A stretch of DNA of 64,000 nucleotides. Origin: an uncultured Bacteroides sp. GTDB lineage: Bacteria > Bacteroidota > Bacteroidia > Cytophagales > Cyclobacteriaceae. The stretch lies in NCBI GenBank assembly GCA_902168185.1, contig CABHOV010000017.1:23813-87812 (forward strand), in the 5' to 3' direction. The position numbers were made by a program, and so were the translations under genes. Shown piece by piece: positions 53,493-61,922 of this stretch (within the stretch, counting starts at the first letter, position 1; every line of letters starts with the position of its first letter). The notes below the pieces were generated by a model that was not told the DNA's origin, searched no databases, and saw only the letters and a list, made by a program, of their open reading frames with translations.

Positions 53493-54638
53493 ATGAGTTC
53501 TGCCACCACAAAAACCATATCATTATTATTGCTTATTGTTATTGGTTATCTCTTTCGTAAAAAGATAAAGAATAAAGATCAGCGCGAAGGAATCAAGACC
53601 TTGATCCTGAGCCTGGCGCTGCCAGCGACTATATTTATAGCCTTGCTGCAGATCGATTTCAAATCGGATCTCATCATCATTCCAATCTTGTCGTTAGGAT
53701 TCAATATCGTTATGCATTTGCTGGTTGATAAGCTTCCCTTGCGCTCCGTCTTTCACATTCCGTTAAATCAGTATCGCACACTCATCATGCTGATCCCTTC
53801 GCTGGCACCGGGGTTGTCTTGTTTTCCATTCATCATGGAATATAGCGGACAAGGCCCGCTGGCAATGGCAGCATTGGCTGATGTTGGTAATAAGATCTTC
53901 GTGCTCATCATCTCCTATACCATTGCTATGAAATGGTATTTTGAAGTCAACAAAGAGAGTGCTCCCAACCAGAATAACAAAGTAAAAGATCTGCTGCTAT
54001 CCTTGCTGAATGAGCCGGTAAACCTGGTCATTCTTACAGCGGTTGTGATGCTATCGCTGGGACTTTCGTATGCTACGTTCCCGGAGTTTATACGCCTGAG
54101 TATAGATCGACTGAGCCTGATGATGACGCCATTGGTATTATTATTCATCGGACTCTCCATGCGGCTCACGTGGGACCAGGTGCGCACTATATTTTCATTT
54201 CTTTTTTTCCGGTCTGGTGTAGCGTTCCTGATCAGTGCCCTGTTGTTATACCTTTTTCCTGTAACGGATATACCGACCATCCTGCTCATGGTTGTTTTCC
54301 CGCAAAGCGCCTGCAGCTTCTGGCCGTATGCGCATATGGCAGCCGTTGGACAGATGGAAAGTAAATCTTCAGACAAGCCTGTATCGAGAACATTCGACCT
54401 GGACTTTGCCATGAATGTACTGGCGTGTTCAATGCCATTCTCCGTTATTCTTATCCTGATCATTTACGCCTCCGGAAGTTTCTTCGCGGTTACCTCGAAT
54501 ATATTTATATGTTCAGGAGTGTTGCTGACGATGGCCGTGCTGGTGGTGGTATTCTCTTCGCGCATGATTACGGTCTACAAAACAAAAGCAATGGAGATCG
54601 CTCCCAGTGTAGAGAATGGAGAGAAAGCTGCGGGATAA
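53493..54638 (+). CDS. AEC-family (auxin-efflux-carrier-like) permease
   Basis: A 381-residue membrane protein with ten predicted helices. The starting segment TISLLLLIVIGYLFRKKIKN, with LILSLALPATIFIALLQ, and later LMMTPLVLLFIGLSMRL fit the AEC family of bile-acid/auxin-efflux-like carriers, which move malonate, malate or amino-acid-like anions. I start at 53493 (MSSATTK); the upstream frame has a poor N-terminus and covers the palindrome. It follows the Tat aminotransferase gene and probably carries a related compound over the inner membrane. Confidence 0.75.
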   Translation: MSSATTKTISLLLLIVIGYLFRKKIKNKDQREGIKTLILSLALPATIFIALLQIDFKSDLIIIPILSLGFNIVMHLLVDKLPLRSVFHIPLNQYRTLIMLIPSLAPGLSCFPFIMEYSGQGPLAMAALADVGNKIFVLIISYTIAMKWYFEVNKESAPNQNNKVKDLLLSLLNEPVNLVILTAVVMLSLGLSYATFPEFIRLSIDRLSLMMTPLVLLFIGLSMRLTWDQVRTIFSFLFFRSGVAFLISALLLYLFPVTDIPTILLMVVFPQSACSFWPYAHMAAVGQMESKSSDKPVSRTFDLDFAMNVLACSMPFSVILILIIYASGSFFAVTSNIFICSGVLLTMAVLVVVFSSRMITVYKTKAMEIAPSVENGEKAAG

Positions 54639-54692
54639 AAATCTATTTATACGGGATGTGTTTCATCATGGATACATCCCTATATATAGCCC

Positions 54693-54848
54693 TCAGAACA
54701 AGATCAAATAAATGAACAACAATGCCAACAAAAGCGCGACCCATTGCAAAGCCTTGCTCGTTCCCGTAAACTCATATTGACAGATCGGGCAAATTTTACT
54801 TCGGGAGCTAACTTGCATCGCACAGGATGGGCATTCCTTCGTTTTCAT
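54693..54848 (-). CDS. 51-residue zinc-ribbon membrane micro-protein
   Basis: Reading the minus strand from ATG at 54848 gives 51 codons: MKTKECPSCAMQ, then SSRSKICPICQYEF, then a single membrane helix WVALLLALLFIYLILF at the C-terminus, then TGA. Two CPxC knuckles 11 residues apart make a rubredoxin/zinc-ribbon-like site facing the cytoplasm. The same plan occurs in small zinc-ribbon membrane proteins of many bacteria. It falls below a 60-codon cut-off and could be missed by automatic calling. Confidence 0.7.
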   Translation of the reverse strand: MKTKECPSCAMQVSSRSKICPICQYEFTGTSKALQWVALLLALLFIYLILF

Positions 54849-55020
54849 ATAGCGTCTAAATGGAATGTAAATCTAGCGATAAATTCCGTTTCCTCTTTCC
54901 CGCTGACGTCTCCCTTGCTGTGTACTTCATCAACAAAATCAGGGACCGCCAATATATTTCATCCGGTATGCTGAACCGATAAATTTTTAACCTTAGGTTT
55001 GGGCAGAGTTTTGTTTCAGC

Positions 55021-55404
55021 ATGAAAGATTTCAAAAAATACTACACCATCCCGGCATCACCGGAGTTTGTATACCTGGCATTGACCAACCCGACTACAAT
55101 TCAGCTATGGTCGGGCGAGCCTGCTGAAATGTCTACAGAGCCTGGATCAGAATTTTCGCTTTGGGATGGAAACATTGTAGGGAAAAACATTTCGTTTGAA
55201 CACGAAAAGAAAATTGTACAGCAATGGTATTTCGGTGATCAGGCCGAAGAGTCAATCGTCACGATAAAACTGCATCCGGCCACGGAAGGCACTTCTGTTG
55301 AGTTGAGACATACAAATATACCCGACCAGGATTATGAAGATATTGTAGAGGGCTGGAACACAATGTATTTTGGCGCCTTACAAGAATTCTACGAGGAAGA
55401 ATAA
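55021..55404 (+). CDS. SRPBCC/AHSA1-type START-like protein
   Basis: A 127-residue helix-grip domain protein: KYYTIPASPEFVYLALTNPT, then LWSGEPAEMS, KNISFEHEKKIVQQW and a closing helix VEGWNTMYFGALQEFYEE. Aha1-like START domains bind hydrophobic ligands. A TAGGTTTG element (54994-55001) 20 bases upstream matches TAnnTTTG and may be its promoter. It is separate from the AEC permease, with the micro-protein between on the other strand. Confidence 0.82.
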   Translation: MKDFKKYYTIPASPEFVYLALTNPTTIQLWSGEPAEMSTEPGSEFSLWDGNIVGKNISFEHEKKIVQQWYFGDQAEESIVTIKLHPATEGTSVELRHTNIPDQDYEDIVEGWNTMYFGALQEFYEEE

Positions 55405-55447
55405 AATCAATCCGTTTCAACACTGGATATAGTATTGGTTAGCAGGC

Positions 55448-55469
55448 CTATACCCTTTTAGGGGTATAG
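55448..55469. promoter_or_regulatory. Perfect inverted repeat upstream of the AraC-family gene
   Basis: CTATACCC and GGGTATAG, eight bases each, are separated by six bases, 54 bases before the regulator's start. It lies where the -33 to spacer region would fall if TGATTTTG (55472-55479, one mismatch from TAnnTTTG) is the -7 element, so it could be an autoregulatory operator. No T tract follows. Confidence 0.4.
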
Positions 55470-55522
55470 CATGATTTTGCATTCATGAAGTGATTATATT
55501 GGTATATCGATCACAGAATACA

Positions 55523-56338
55523 ATGACGCCCTCTGCTATATCGCTGCTTGAAAAACAAGCGCCCTCAGCACCACTGAATGCCTTTGTTGAAGAATACCGC
55601 TACCGGAAAATCTCATTGCATGATAACAACACCATCGCCAAAGAGATGCCTTGTCGCGCAGCAAACTCACTTGATTTTTTTATTGGCGGAAGCTATAAAA
55701 CTTTTCTATGTTCTTCGGGGCAGCTCATTCCATTTGCGCGTTGTACCATTCGCGGCCCACGCACGTATCGCAAATATAGGATTGAGATCAATGAAGACTT
55801 TGCCTGCTTTAGCATCCGCTTCAAACCCACTGGTATATATCAGCTGCTGGGTATACCTATGAGTGAATTTTGTGATCAGTCGGTAGACGCTTCCCTTGTG
55901 ATGCCTGCCTTGTTCAATGACATAACCGAACGGCTTATGGCGTGCAAAGATTTTGATAGCTGCAAAAATACGATTGAGCCCTTTCTGATTAATCAGTTAT
56001 CACTTCGATCAGCAGATTCCGCTTCAGAAAAACTCGCCGCCTTGATCAAAGATGTTGCGTCTGCCAGTCGCATCACATCGCTATATAAAGACATCCCGCT
56101 ATCAGGCCGCCACCTCGAACGCAATTTCAGGAAGGAAGTTGGTGTGTCCCCGAAAACCTATAGTAGTCTTCTACGCTTTGAAAAAGTAATGCAGGCACGC
56201 AAACAACGCCCCTCCGAGAAATGGTCTGTCATTGCCTACGAGTTCAATTACTTTGATCAGATGCATCTTGTAAAAGACTTTAAGAAATTTCTCAACATCA
56301 CTCCCACTGCGTTTCGTCCTGGTGATTTTGCTTTTTGA
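55523..56338 (+). CDS. AraC-family transcriptional regulator
   Basis: A 271-residue regulator. The N-terminal part (about 1-150) resembles the DUF6597/ligand domain of short AraC proteins (CFSIRFKPTGIYQLLGIPMSE). The C-terminal double helix-turn-helix (about 170-268) has DIPLSGRHLERNFRKEVGVS and AYEFNYFDQMHLVKDFKKFL, then TPTAFR, the standard signatures. The start at 55523 was chosen because the upstream frame adds a poor sequence. The target genes are not evident. Confidence 0.88.
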   Translation: MTPSAISLLEKQAPSAPLNAFVEEYRYRKISLHDNNTIAKEMPCRAANSLDFFIGGSYKTFLCSSGQLIPFARCTIRGPRTYRKYRIEINEDFACFSIRFKPTGIYQLLGIPMSEFCDQSVDASLVMPALFNDITERLMACKDFDSCKNTIEPFLINQLSLRSADSASEKLAALIKDVASASRITSLYKDIPLSGRHLERNFRKEVGVSPKTYSSLLRFEKVMQARKQRPSEKWSVIAYEFNYFDQMHLVKDFKKFLNITPTAFRPGDFAF

Positions 56339-56377
56339 TATACTATTCGTTGCCGTCTGAATGTATATATTTGGTCA

Positions 56378-56890
56378 ATGAGTGATACACGAGAAGTCTG
56401 GTTACGCGGCCCCATTCCTGAAATCCCTGCACTGCTGCAGCCAGTGGCCCATGCGTTGTTACAGGCCACCGAAGAAATAACAAAAGCTACTGCTGATTTT
56501 AAGGCTGATACGCTATGGATTAAGCCCTATAACCAGGCTTCAGTTGGTTTTCATCTTCAGCATCTATCGGGTGTGCTCGACAGGCTCTTTACGTATGCAC
56601 GTGGTGAAGCACTTTCTGAACAACAACTGAAGGCCTTGCAACTGGAAGGAGATCCATCACAAATCTATACCGTACAAGATCTTGTACGGGCGTTTGAGCA
56701 ACAAGTGCAGCATGCATTGCAGCAATTACGCGAAACCGATGAGCAAACATTACTTGAATCTCGCGGTGTCGGCCGGCAACAAATTCCTTCGAATGTTTTG
56801 GGACTTCTCTTTCATGCCGCTGAGCATACACAAAGGCATGTCGGCCAATTGTTAGTTACCATTAAAGTGGTGAAGGAGAATAAAGTATAA
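56378..56890 (+). CDS. DinB-family protein
   Basis: A 170-residue four-helix bundle protein of the DinB/YfiT superfamily. The metal-binding histidines are visible: one in GFHLQHLSGVLDRLF and two in LLFHAAEHTQRHVGQL. Family members are bacillithiol-dependent enzymes or uncharacterised. It is 39 bases after the AraC gene, so it may be co-regulated with it. Confidence 0.82.
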   Translation: MSDTREVWLRGPIPEIPALLQPVAHALLQATEEITKATADFKADTLWIKPYNQASVGFHLQHLSGVLDRLFTYARGEALSEQQLKALQLEGDPSQIYTVQDLVRAFEQQVQHALQQLRETDEQTLLESRGVGRQQIPSNVLGLLFHAAEHTQRHVGQLLVTIKVVKENKV

Positions 56891-56908
56891 ATGTAAATGA
56901 GCTTCGCG

Positions 56909-57130
56909 CTATGCCCGCTCGATGGTGTCTATATAGAGCGCTTCTACTTTTGTTCGGGCCCACGGTGTTTTACGAAGAAACGTAAGACTTGATTTTATAC
57001 TCGGATTTTCATTGAAGCAACGAATGGTAATGCGCTCACCGAGTTCCTCCCATCCATAATGATCAACTAAATATTGGACGACCATTTCCAAAGTCTTACC
57101 GTGCAGCGGATTGTTAGGCTGTTTTTCCAT
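56909..57130 (-). CDS. VF530/DUF2132-family small protein
   Basis: A 73-residue protein: [28 protein letters not shown] is the family's start (read in two parts), followed by [30 protein letters not shown]530-type proteins have a putative DNA-binding fold. It lies 11 bases downstream of the YwbE-like gene in the same direction, forming a small stress-like operon. Function is unknown. Confidence 0.82.
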   Translation of the reverse strand: MEKQPNNPLHGKTLEMVVQYLVDHYGWEELGERITIRCFNENPSIKSSLTFLRKTPWARTKVEALYIDTIERA

Positions 57131-57141
57131 CTTCGTCAGAA

Positions 57142-57336
57142 TTATTGAATGATCTCCTGTACTCTGCCGATCTGACCATCCTCGAGGCGCACTTTAATAC
57201 CGCGGTGATGTACAGGAGCGCTGGTAAGTATATCTTTTACTATACCTTCCGTTAAGGTTCCGGTCCGTTGATCTTTCTTCAAAACAATCTTAACCTGAAC
57301 TCCTTTTTTAATATTGGCTCGTACTGTACCGTTCAT
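57142..57336 (-). CDS. YwbE-family protein
   Basis: A 64-residue all-beta protein matching the YwbE/DUF2196 family: [57 protein letters not shown]. The length is normal for the family. It is translated just before the VF530-like gene. Biochemical role is unknown. Confidence 0.85.
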   Translation of the reverse strand: MNGTVRANIKKGVQVKIVLKKDQRTGTLTEGIVKDILTSAPVHHRGIKVRLEDGQIGRVQEIIQ

Positions 57337-57412
57337 TGTATATCGTAACTATACTCGCAAAGGTAATGAACAGAAGCGTTTGTAAAAGTAAATTGGCGTT
57401 TGAAAAGAGATA

Positions 57413-57652
57413 TCAGCTCTCCGTAATAACCGTGATGCCGGCAGCCTCATATGTACCGTTCGCATCTCTTTTAAGTTTCAGAAATACCTTGGCATCCGGA
57501 TTACTTTCCATAAACTGACTGTCTTGCTGCTTCCAGGTATATTGTGCTTCATGAAAGCCTTTTGCATGCACTGTGTCGCCAACAGAAATATCTACAATTG
57601 CTGTGCGGTCAATTTCAAATAACATTGTACTGCTTCCGATCTCGTATACCAT
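57413..57652 (-). CDS. Small conserved-type protein, unknown function
   Basis: A 79-residue soluble protein (MVYEIGSSTMLFEIDRTAIVDISVGDTVHAKGF...), predicted beta-rich, with no signal. It contains two well-formed beta segments with IVDISVGDTVHAKGF and AAGITVITES. I do not recognise a family. It is upstream of the YwbE-like gene by 76 bases, in the same orientation, and probably real given its ordered sequence. Confidence 0.55.
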   Translation of the reverse strand: MVYEIGSSTMLFEIDRTAIVDISVGDTVHAKGFHEAQYTWKQQDSQFMESNPDAKVFLKLKRDANGTYEAAGITVITES

Positions 57653-58159
57653 GAATCCTGAAAGTTAAATTCAGGTTTACCAGTTAAAATATTATACCCG
57701 GTTAAAACAGCCATATATAGTTATAGCAGCACAGGTTTTCATCTCAAAATGTGACCTCTAAAACCGTTTCATCGTGCATAAAGTAGGATTGCATTGAATG
57801 AATACATTTTATATCCAAAATCTTCACTTTAGGCATATATCATACATCACACTAAATCGAATTATATTCTGAATCAATGATATTTCAAGCTTCTTTAACC
57901 TTAAAACGCGATTTTTAAGGACAAAAATCAGAATATTATTCCGTAACAACATTTAAACAGTAATAGAATTTTGTCGGAGGGCGGTTCTTCTCTCATCAGT
58001 TTTGCTGCACCTGATCAGCGGGAAAGATTATCCTGATGATGCTGCCGGATGGCTTTCCTTACGCGAAGCAAGGGAACCATCGCTTTGCATGAGAAGCGGA
58101 GAAACGATTCTTCACCTTTGTATCGTCAATTAACAACGACATCATTTAACAACAACAAT
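57653..58159. other. Intergenic region with structured leader
   Basis: The first 300 bases are A+T-rich with no gene. The last 165 bases before the start at 58160 can fold: ATCAG/CTGAT (57995-58015), an 11-bp stem with one bulge from ATGG at 58049 to CCAT at 58080, and CGCTT/AAGCG (58081-58098). These suggest a long structured 5' untranslated region. A longer open frame covers part of it but its sequence lacks protein character. Confidence 0.45.
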
Positions 58160-58738
58160 ATGAACTCAAAATTCTCTGCCTTAGTTTTCGCTTTTATCAT
58201 CATGTCTGCTACTGCATTTGCTGATGCTCCTGCATCACTAACGGTTATCTCTACTTCTACTTCTAGCGTTTACAAAATCTATTACAAAACTAAAGAAGTT
58301 GGTAAAGTAAAAGTATCTATCATCAACAGCGCAAATCAACTGGTTTTCTCTGAAGTATTGAGCAACGTTGCATCATTTGTACGTCCCTATAACTTCAGCG
58401 AATTAGCAGAAGGAGAATATACTATCGTTCTGGAAGATAAGAATGGTAAGCAAGTTGAAAAAGTTAACTATACCATGAACAGAATTGTTAGCTTCATTAA
58501 AGTTACTGAAGTTGCTAACGATCAGAATAAATATATGTTGAATGTAGCGAACAACGGATCAGAAGTTGTTACTGTAAAGATCTTCGCGAACAACGCTTTG
58601 TTACACAAGCAAGATGTTCAGGTTACAGGTTCTTTCGGTTTGATCTACAACCTGAGCCAGGTAAAAGCAACAACAGATTCTAAAATCACTTTCGAAGTAT
58701 CTACAAGCAGTGGAAAAACTGAGATGATCACTTTCTAA
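58160..58738 (+). CDS. Secreted two-domain beta-sandwich protein, probably well expressed
   Basis: A 192-residue exported protein. The signal is MNSKFSALVFAFIIMSATAFA, then two similar beta-sandwich modules (about 25-100 and 105-192) with phrases such as FSELAEGEYTIVLEDKNG, reminiscent of Bacteroidota DUF3244 or sorting-like domains. Codon choice differs from neighbours: isoleucine is mainly ATC and TATA is rarer, which suggests high expression. I begin at 58160, since the 37 codons upstream are non-coding in character. It has a good terminator. Confidence 0.8.
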   Translation: MNSKFSALVFAFIIMSATAFADAPASLTVISTSTSSVYKIYYKTKEVGKVKVSIINSANQLVFSEVLSNVASFVRPYNFSELAEGEYTIVLEDKNGKQVEKVNYTMNRIVSFIKVTEVANDQNKYMLNVANNGSEVVTVKIFANNALLHKQDVQVTGSFGLIYNLSQVKATTDSKITFEVSTSSGKTEMITF

Positions 58739-58759
58739 GCATATAAAACATTATAGGTT

Positions 58760-58794
58760 AAAAGCCACCAGGTCTCTGGTGGCTTTTCTTTTTA
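58760..58794 (+). terminator. Intrinsic terminator after the secreted protein gene
   Basis: AAAGCCACCAG pairs with CTGGTGGCTTT around a GTCT loop, followed by TCTTTTT. It lies 22 bases past the stop. Confidence 0.9.
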
Positions 58795-58900
58795 GTATAC
58801 TTTGAGATGGTTTACAGAGCACGATTACTCATCGCACTGTTCTTTGGAATAATTTTTTGATAAGATTAATCAGATGATTTTCCAATAAAACAAAGTGTCC

Positions 58901-59809
58901 ATGCGTGTGATACCTCTTCTAAAAAATTTCTGGTCGTTGCTTAAAAGTACCTACAGGCAATGGAATGAGCGCGATCCTTTCAGCAACAGCGCTACGATCG
59001 CTTACTATACTATCTTTTCACTGCCGGGATTACTGGTGATCATTATCAATCTTGCCGGATACTTTTTTGGTCAGGAAGCTGTCACCAACCAGATCTCAGC
59101 ACAGATCAATGACATGATCGGGACAGGCACCGCGAAAGATGTTGAATCTATCATTGCGAAAGCAAGTGAAAACAAAGGATCAACGCTTGCATCGATTATT
59201 GGTATTGCAACCTTGCTCTTTGGTGCAACGGGAGTATTCTATAAACTGCAACAGATCCTGAACCAGATGTGGGAAGTGAAGCCGCAGCCCAAACAAAAAT
59301 TTCTAAAGCTTATTCGCGACCGGATTTTTTCATTCGGATTGATTCTCGTAGTCGGATTTCTTATGCTAATCTCATTGGTAATCTCTGCCGGACTCAGCGC
59401 TGTGCGCGATTGGGTTGTCGGCTATTTATCGGAATCACTTATCATCGTTTTTAGAGTGGTAGATATTATAGTATCGCTTGGCATTGTCACACTACTCTTT
59501 GCGGCTATCTATAAATTTCTTCCCGATGCGCGAATCCGTTGGAAAGACGTATGGATTGGTGCAACGCTTACAGCTATACTATTCGTAATCGCAAAATTTG
59601 CACTGGGGTTTTATTTCGGCAATGCCGATCCTGCTTCTACCTACGGAGCAGCAGGGTCGGTGATCTTAATCATGCTGTGGGTTACGTATGCCGGAATGAT
59701 TCTCTTGTTTGGGGCTGAATTTACACAAGTGTATGCAACCCGCTTCGGCAAGAAGATCGAGCCAACAGAAGGCGCGGTTTCCACTTCACAGGAAACCGTG
59801 CACTCCTGA
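58901..59809 (+). CDS. YihY/BrkB-family inner-membrane protein
   Basis: A 302-residue protein with six membrane helices. SNSATIAYYTIFSLPGLLVI near residue 35 and ASTYGAAGSVILIMLWVTYAG near 245 are the family marks. I start at the ATG at 58901; a GTG two codons earlier is possible. YihY proteins have sometimes been called RNase BN, which is not correct for this family; the function is still unclear, possibly export. It is convergent with the metallo-hydrolase gene. Confidence 0.88.
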   Translation: MRVIPLLKNFWSLLKSTYRQWNERDPFSNSATIAYYTIFSLPGLLVIIINLAGYFFGQEAVTNQISAQINDMIGTGTAKDVESIIAKASENKGSTLASIIGIATLLFGATGVFYKLQQILNQMWEVKPQPKQKFLKLIRDRIFSFGLILVVGFLMLISLVISAGLSAVRDWVVGYLSESLIIVFRVVDIIVSLGIVTLLFAAIYKFLPDARIRWKDVWIGATLTAILFVIAKFALGFYFGNADPASTYGAAGSVILIMLWVTYAGMILLFGAEFTQVYATRFGKKIEPTEGAVSTSQETVHS

Positions 59810-59825
59810 GCCTTCCAAGTATATA

Positions 59826-60869
59826 TTAGTTAAGCAAGTGATGCAACGCATGTCGCGGCTTACCCTTGAGGGCACTACTCAACAGATCGCTTCCTATACT
59901 ACTTTTACGTTCTGCTCTCTTTTTAGCCTGATAGTATATCAGGAAACCAACCGATAAAACGGCAAGTGATATACCCACCACTTTTAAAGCTGTAGGATAA
60001 CTCGTTTCAACAGCAGGCGGCAGATATACTACGCCGGTCTCGTCTGTTACTGCAGGCTCATTTACATAGCGGCCATGCTCTGGTTGCGCGAGTTTTTCGA
60101 AACGTGTTGAGAGGCGTTGTAAAGCAAGTTGCATCTCTTCACCCTGCATCGGTTCTCCATGGCCAGTTGCTATAATTTGCGGATCAAGCGCTGCAAGCTT
60201 CAATACTGATATTTTTGCTGAGGCCCAGTTGCAAGTAAGATACTTGGGTGGACCTGACAGTTGTTTCTTATAGGACAACGCATACAAAGCAGATTCAGGC
60301 CGTGTTGTTACAACGGCATCGCCTGCAATTAATACCTTATCGCTTTCGCGGAACAAACTGATATGACCCGGTGAATGTCCGGGAGTATGTATATATCTCC
60401 AACCGCTAAGTCCTGGTATAACGTTATCGCTATTATCAACAAGCGGCTGAATATAGGGCTGTATATCTATAGGTCCCTTCGGATACATCCACGACATAGA
60501 AGACATCAATCCACCGCCAACCGTAGGGTCCGCAGGAGGATAAGATGATTTACCCGTCAGATATGGCAACTCCAGCGTGTGAGCATAAATAGGAACGCTC
60601 CACTCCTGCGCGAGCGTATGCAATGCACCGACATGATCGAAGTGACCGTGCGTGAGAATGATTCCGGCAGGTTTGCTGCCTTCGCCAAACAGATCGCGGG
60701 CCATTGCCTTGATCCGTGGTGCCGACCATTTTAATCCTGCATCCACCAGGAACCAGGCTTTCGTTTCACTGTCCTGAATAAAGTAATAATTTACAAAGAC
60801 ATCTTTCTTTCCCCACACTCCTGGAGCAATGGAGTAATCATACGCAGAAGGTTTCGCTGGTATATTCAT
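59826..60869 (-). CDS. Metallo-beta-lactamase-fold hydrolase with a C-terminal membrane segment
   Basis: A 347-residue MBL-fold enzyme. The zinc motif LTHGHFDHVG places H74, H76, D78 and H79; a further ligand is in HTPGHSPGHISLF and another in IATGHGEPM. Residues about 295-312 (ALKVVGISLAVLSVGFLIYY) form a membrane helix, so the enzyme is anchored at its C-terminus, with a basic tail. It might be a lactonase or glyoxalase II-like thioesterase; the substrate is unknown. There is no signal peptide. Confidence 0.85.
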   Translation of the reverse strand: MNIPAKPSAYDYSIAPGVWGKKDVFVNYYFIQDSETKAWFLVDAGLKWSAPRIKAMARDLFGEGSKPAGIILTHGHFDHVGALHTLAQEWSVPIYAHTLELPYLTGKSSYPPADPTVGGGLMSSMSWMYPKGPIDIQPYIQPLVDNSDNVIPGLSGWRYIHTPGHSPGHISLFRESDKVLIAGDAVVTTRPESALYALSYKKQLSGPPKYLTCNWASAKISVLKLAALDPQIIATGHGEPMQGEEMQLALQRLSTRFEKLAQPEHGRYVNEPAVTDETGVVYLPPAVETSYPTALKVVGISLAVLSVGFLIYYQAKKRAERKSSIGSDLLSSALKGKPRHALHHLLN

Positions 60870-61016
60870 ATCAACAGGCTTTTTATAATCCTATTGATAA
60901 AACATAAAAAACATGCCCGCCCCAAAAGGACATGCCGGTATGGGCAACTCCTTTACGGTATAGTACTGAGAATGATGTTGATGAATGTAGTTACAGAATA
61001 TAGTTCAGCACTCGCT

Positions 61017-61856
61017 TTAAGAGCGGAACCACTTCCAGAATTTCCCCAACCAGGTTGTAGGAGTTTTGTCAAGATGATCAGAAGTCATCTGCATCAAAGG
61101 TTCATCGATCAAACGCGCGGGCTTTGTAGGAACAGAAGCTTTAACGCGTTGCTGATAGTATAGCGTACGTCTCTCCTTTTCGCGCTTCGCTTCTTCCTCA
61201 CGTTTTAATTCCGCTTCGCGTGCTTCATGCTCACGTTGTAACGCTATAGGATTTCTTCGTGATTGCTGGCTTCGGCGGTCGGAAGTATAATTCTTTCGCC
61301 CCTCCGATCGATTCCTGGTTGGTCTAACAGGTGCAGGCTCCTGAATCTTATCTTTATCTTCCGGGGTTGTTGATGTTTCTTCTTCAGGAAGTTTTGCGGT
61401 CTCTTTTTTCTTAGGTTCGGGAAGTTCGATTTTACCCAACACTTTCAATCCGGCCAATTCAACTTTAGGGGCTTTGATAACTTCAGTGTTATCTTCCTCC
61501 TGTATATCTGCAACGATCGTTTTTGTCTCTGCAGGTACCGACTGAATCTCCTCTTGCAAAGAGGGTATAATTACCGGCTCTGGCTCAACCACAACCGTTT
61601 CTATAGCAGCCTCTGGCTCGAGGTTATTGATCTCGATGATGTTATTGTCGGAGACAACTTCTTGTACTTCTTCAACCGCCGGTTGCATAATTTCTTCCAG
61701 ACGTGCAGGCGCAAAGTGTTGAATTATGCGCACCACATACTCGTCATCTAGCCGCGCATTCGTGCCGTCATCAATGCGAATGTTGCTCGTTGCCAGAAAT
61801 TCAACGATTTCAGCAGGTCTTACTGCCAGCTTCCTAGCCAATTGTCCTAACCTCAT
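61017..61856 (-). CDS. Free-standing IF2 N-terminal-domain-like protein
   Basis: A 279-residue protein beginning MRLGQLARKLAVRPAEIVEF, which matches the IF2_N helical domain (residues about 1-52) at the start of translation initiation factor 2. The middle is acidic and low-complexity, with GLKVLGKIELPEPKKKE like the linker of Bacteroidota IF2; the rest is a basic, Arg/Glu-rich helix and then WLGKFWKWFRS at the C-terminus. It has no G domain, so it is not IF2 itself. I start at 61856, as the frame has nine extra codons upstream. Function is unknown. Confidence 0.65.
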   Translation of the reverse strand: MRLGQLARKLAVRPAEIVEFLATSNIRIDDGTNARLDDEYVVRIIQHFAPARLEEIMQPAVEEVQEVVSDNNIIEINNLEPEAAIETVVVEPEPVIIPSLQEEIQSVPAETKTIVADIQEEDNTEVIKAPKVELAGLKVLGKIELPEPKKKETAKLPEEETSTTPEDKDKIQEPAPVRPTRNRSEGRKNYTSDRRSQQSRRNPIALQREHEAREAELKREEEAKREKERRTLYYQQRVKASVPTKPARLIDEPLMQMTSDHLDKTPTTWLGKFWKWFRS

Positions 61857-61922
61857 AGGATATACTTCATTAAACGGGTGCAAATATACCCATAGAAACA
61901 GTACGAAGACTTAGTCGTTCGA

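Noticed and set aside
53915..54463. Minus-strand frame of 182 codons opposite the AEC permease.
   Set aside because: Antisense to a membrane protein with clear helices; no motif of its own.
58049..58159. Upstream extension of the secreted protein gene at 58160.
   Set aside because: The extension has basic, low-complexity sequence in front of a perfect signal peptide and coincides with strong RNA hairpins, so it is leader, not protein.
60894..60950. Repeated CATGCC/GGCATG phrases near the metallo-hydrolase gene, looking like a terminator.
   Set aside because: On checking, the phrases are mostly direct repeats and do not form a good stem with a T tract in the right direction.
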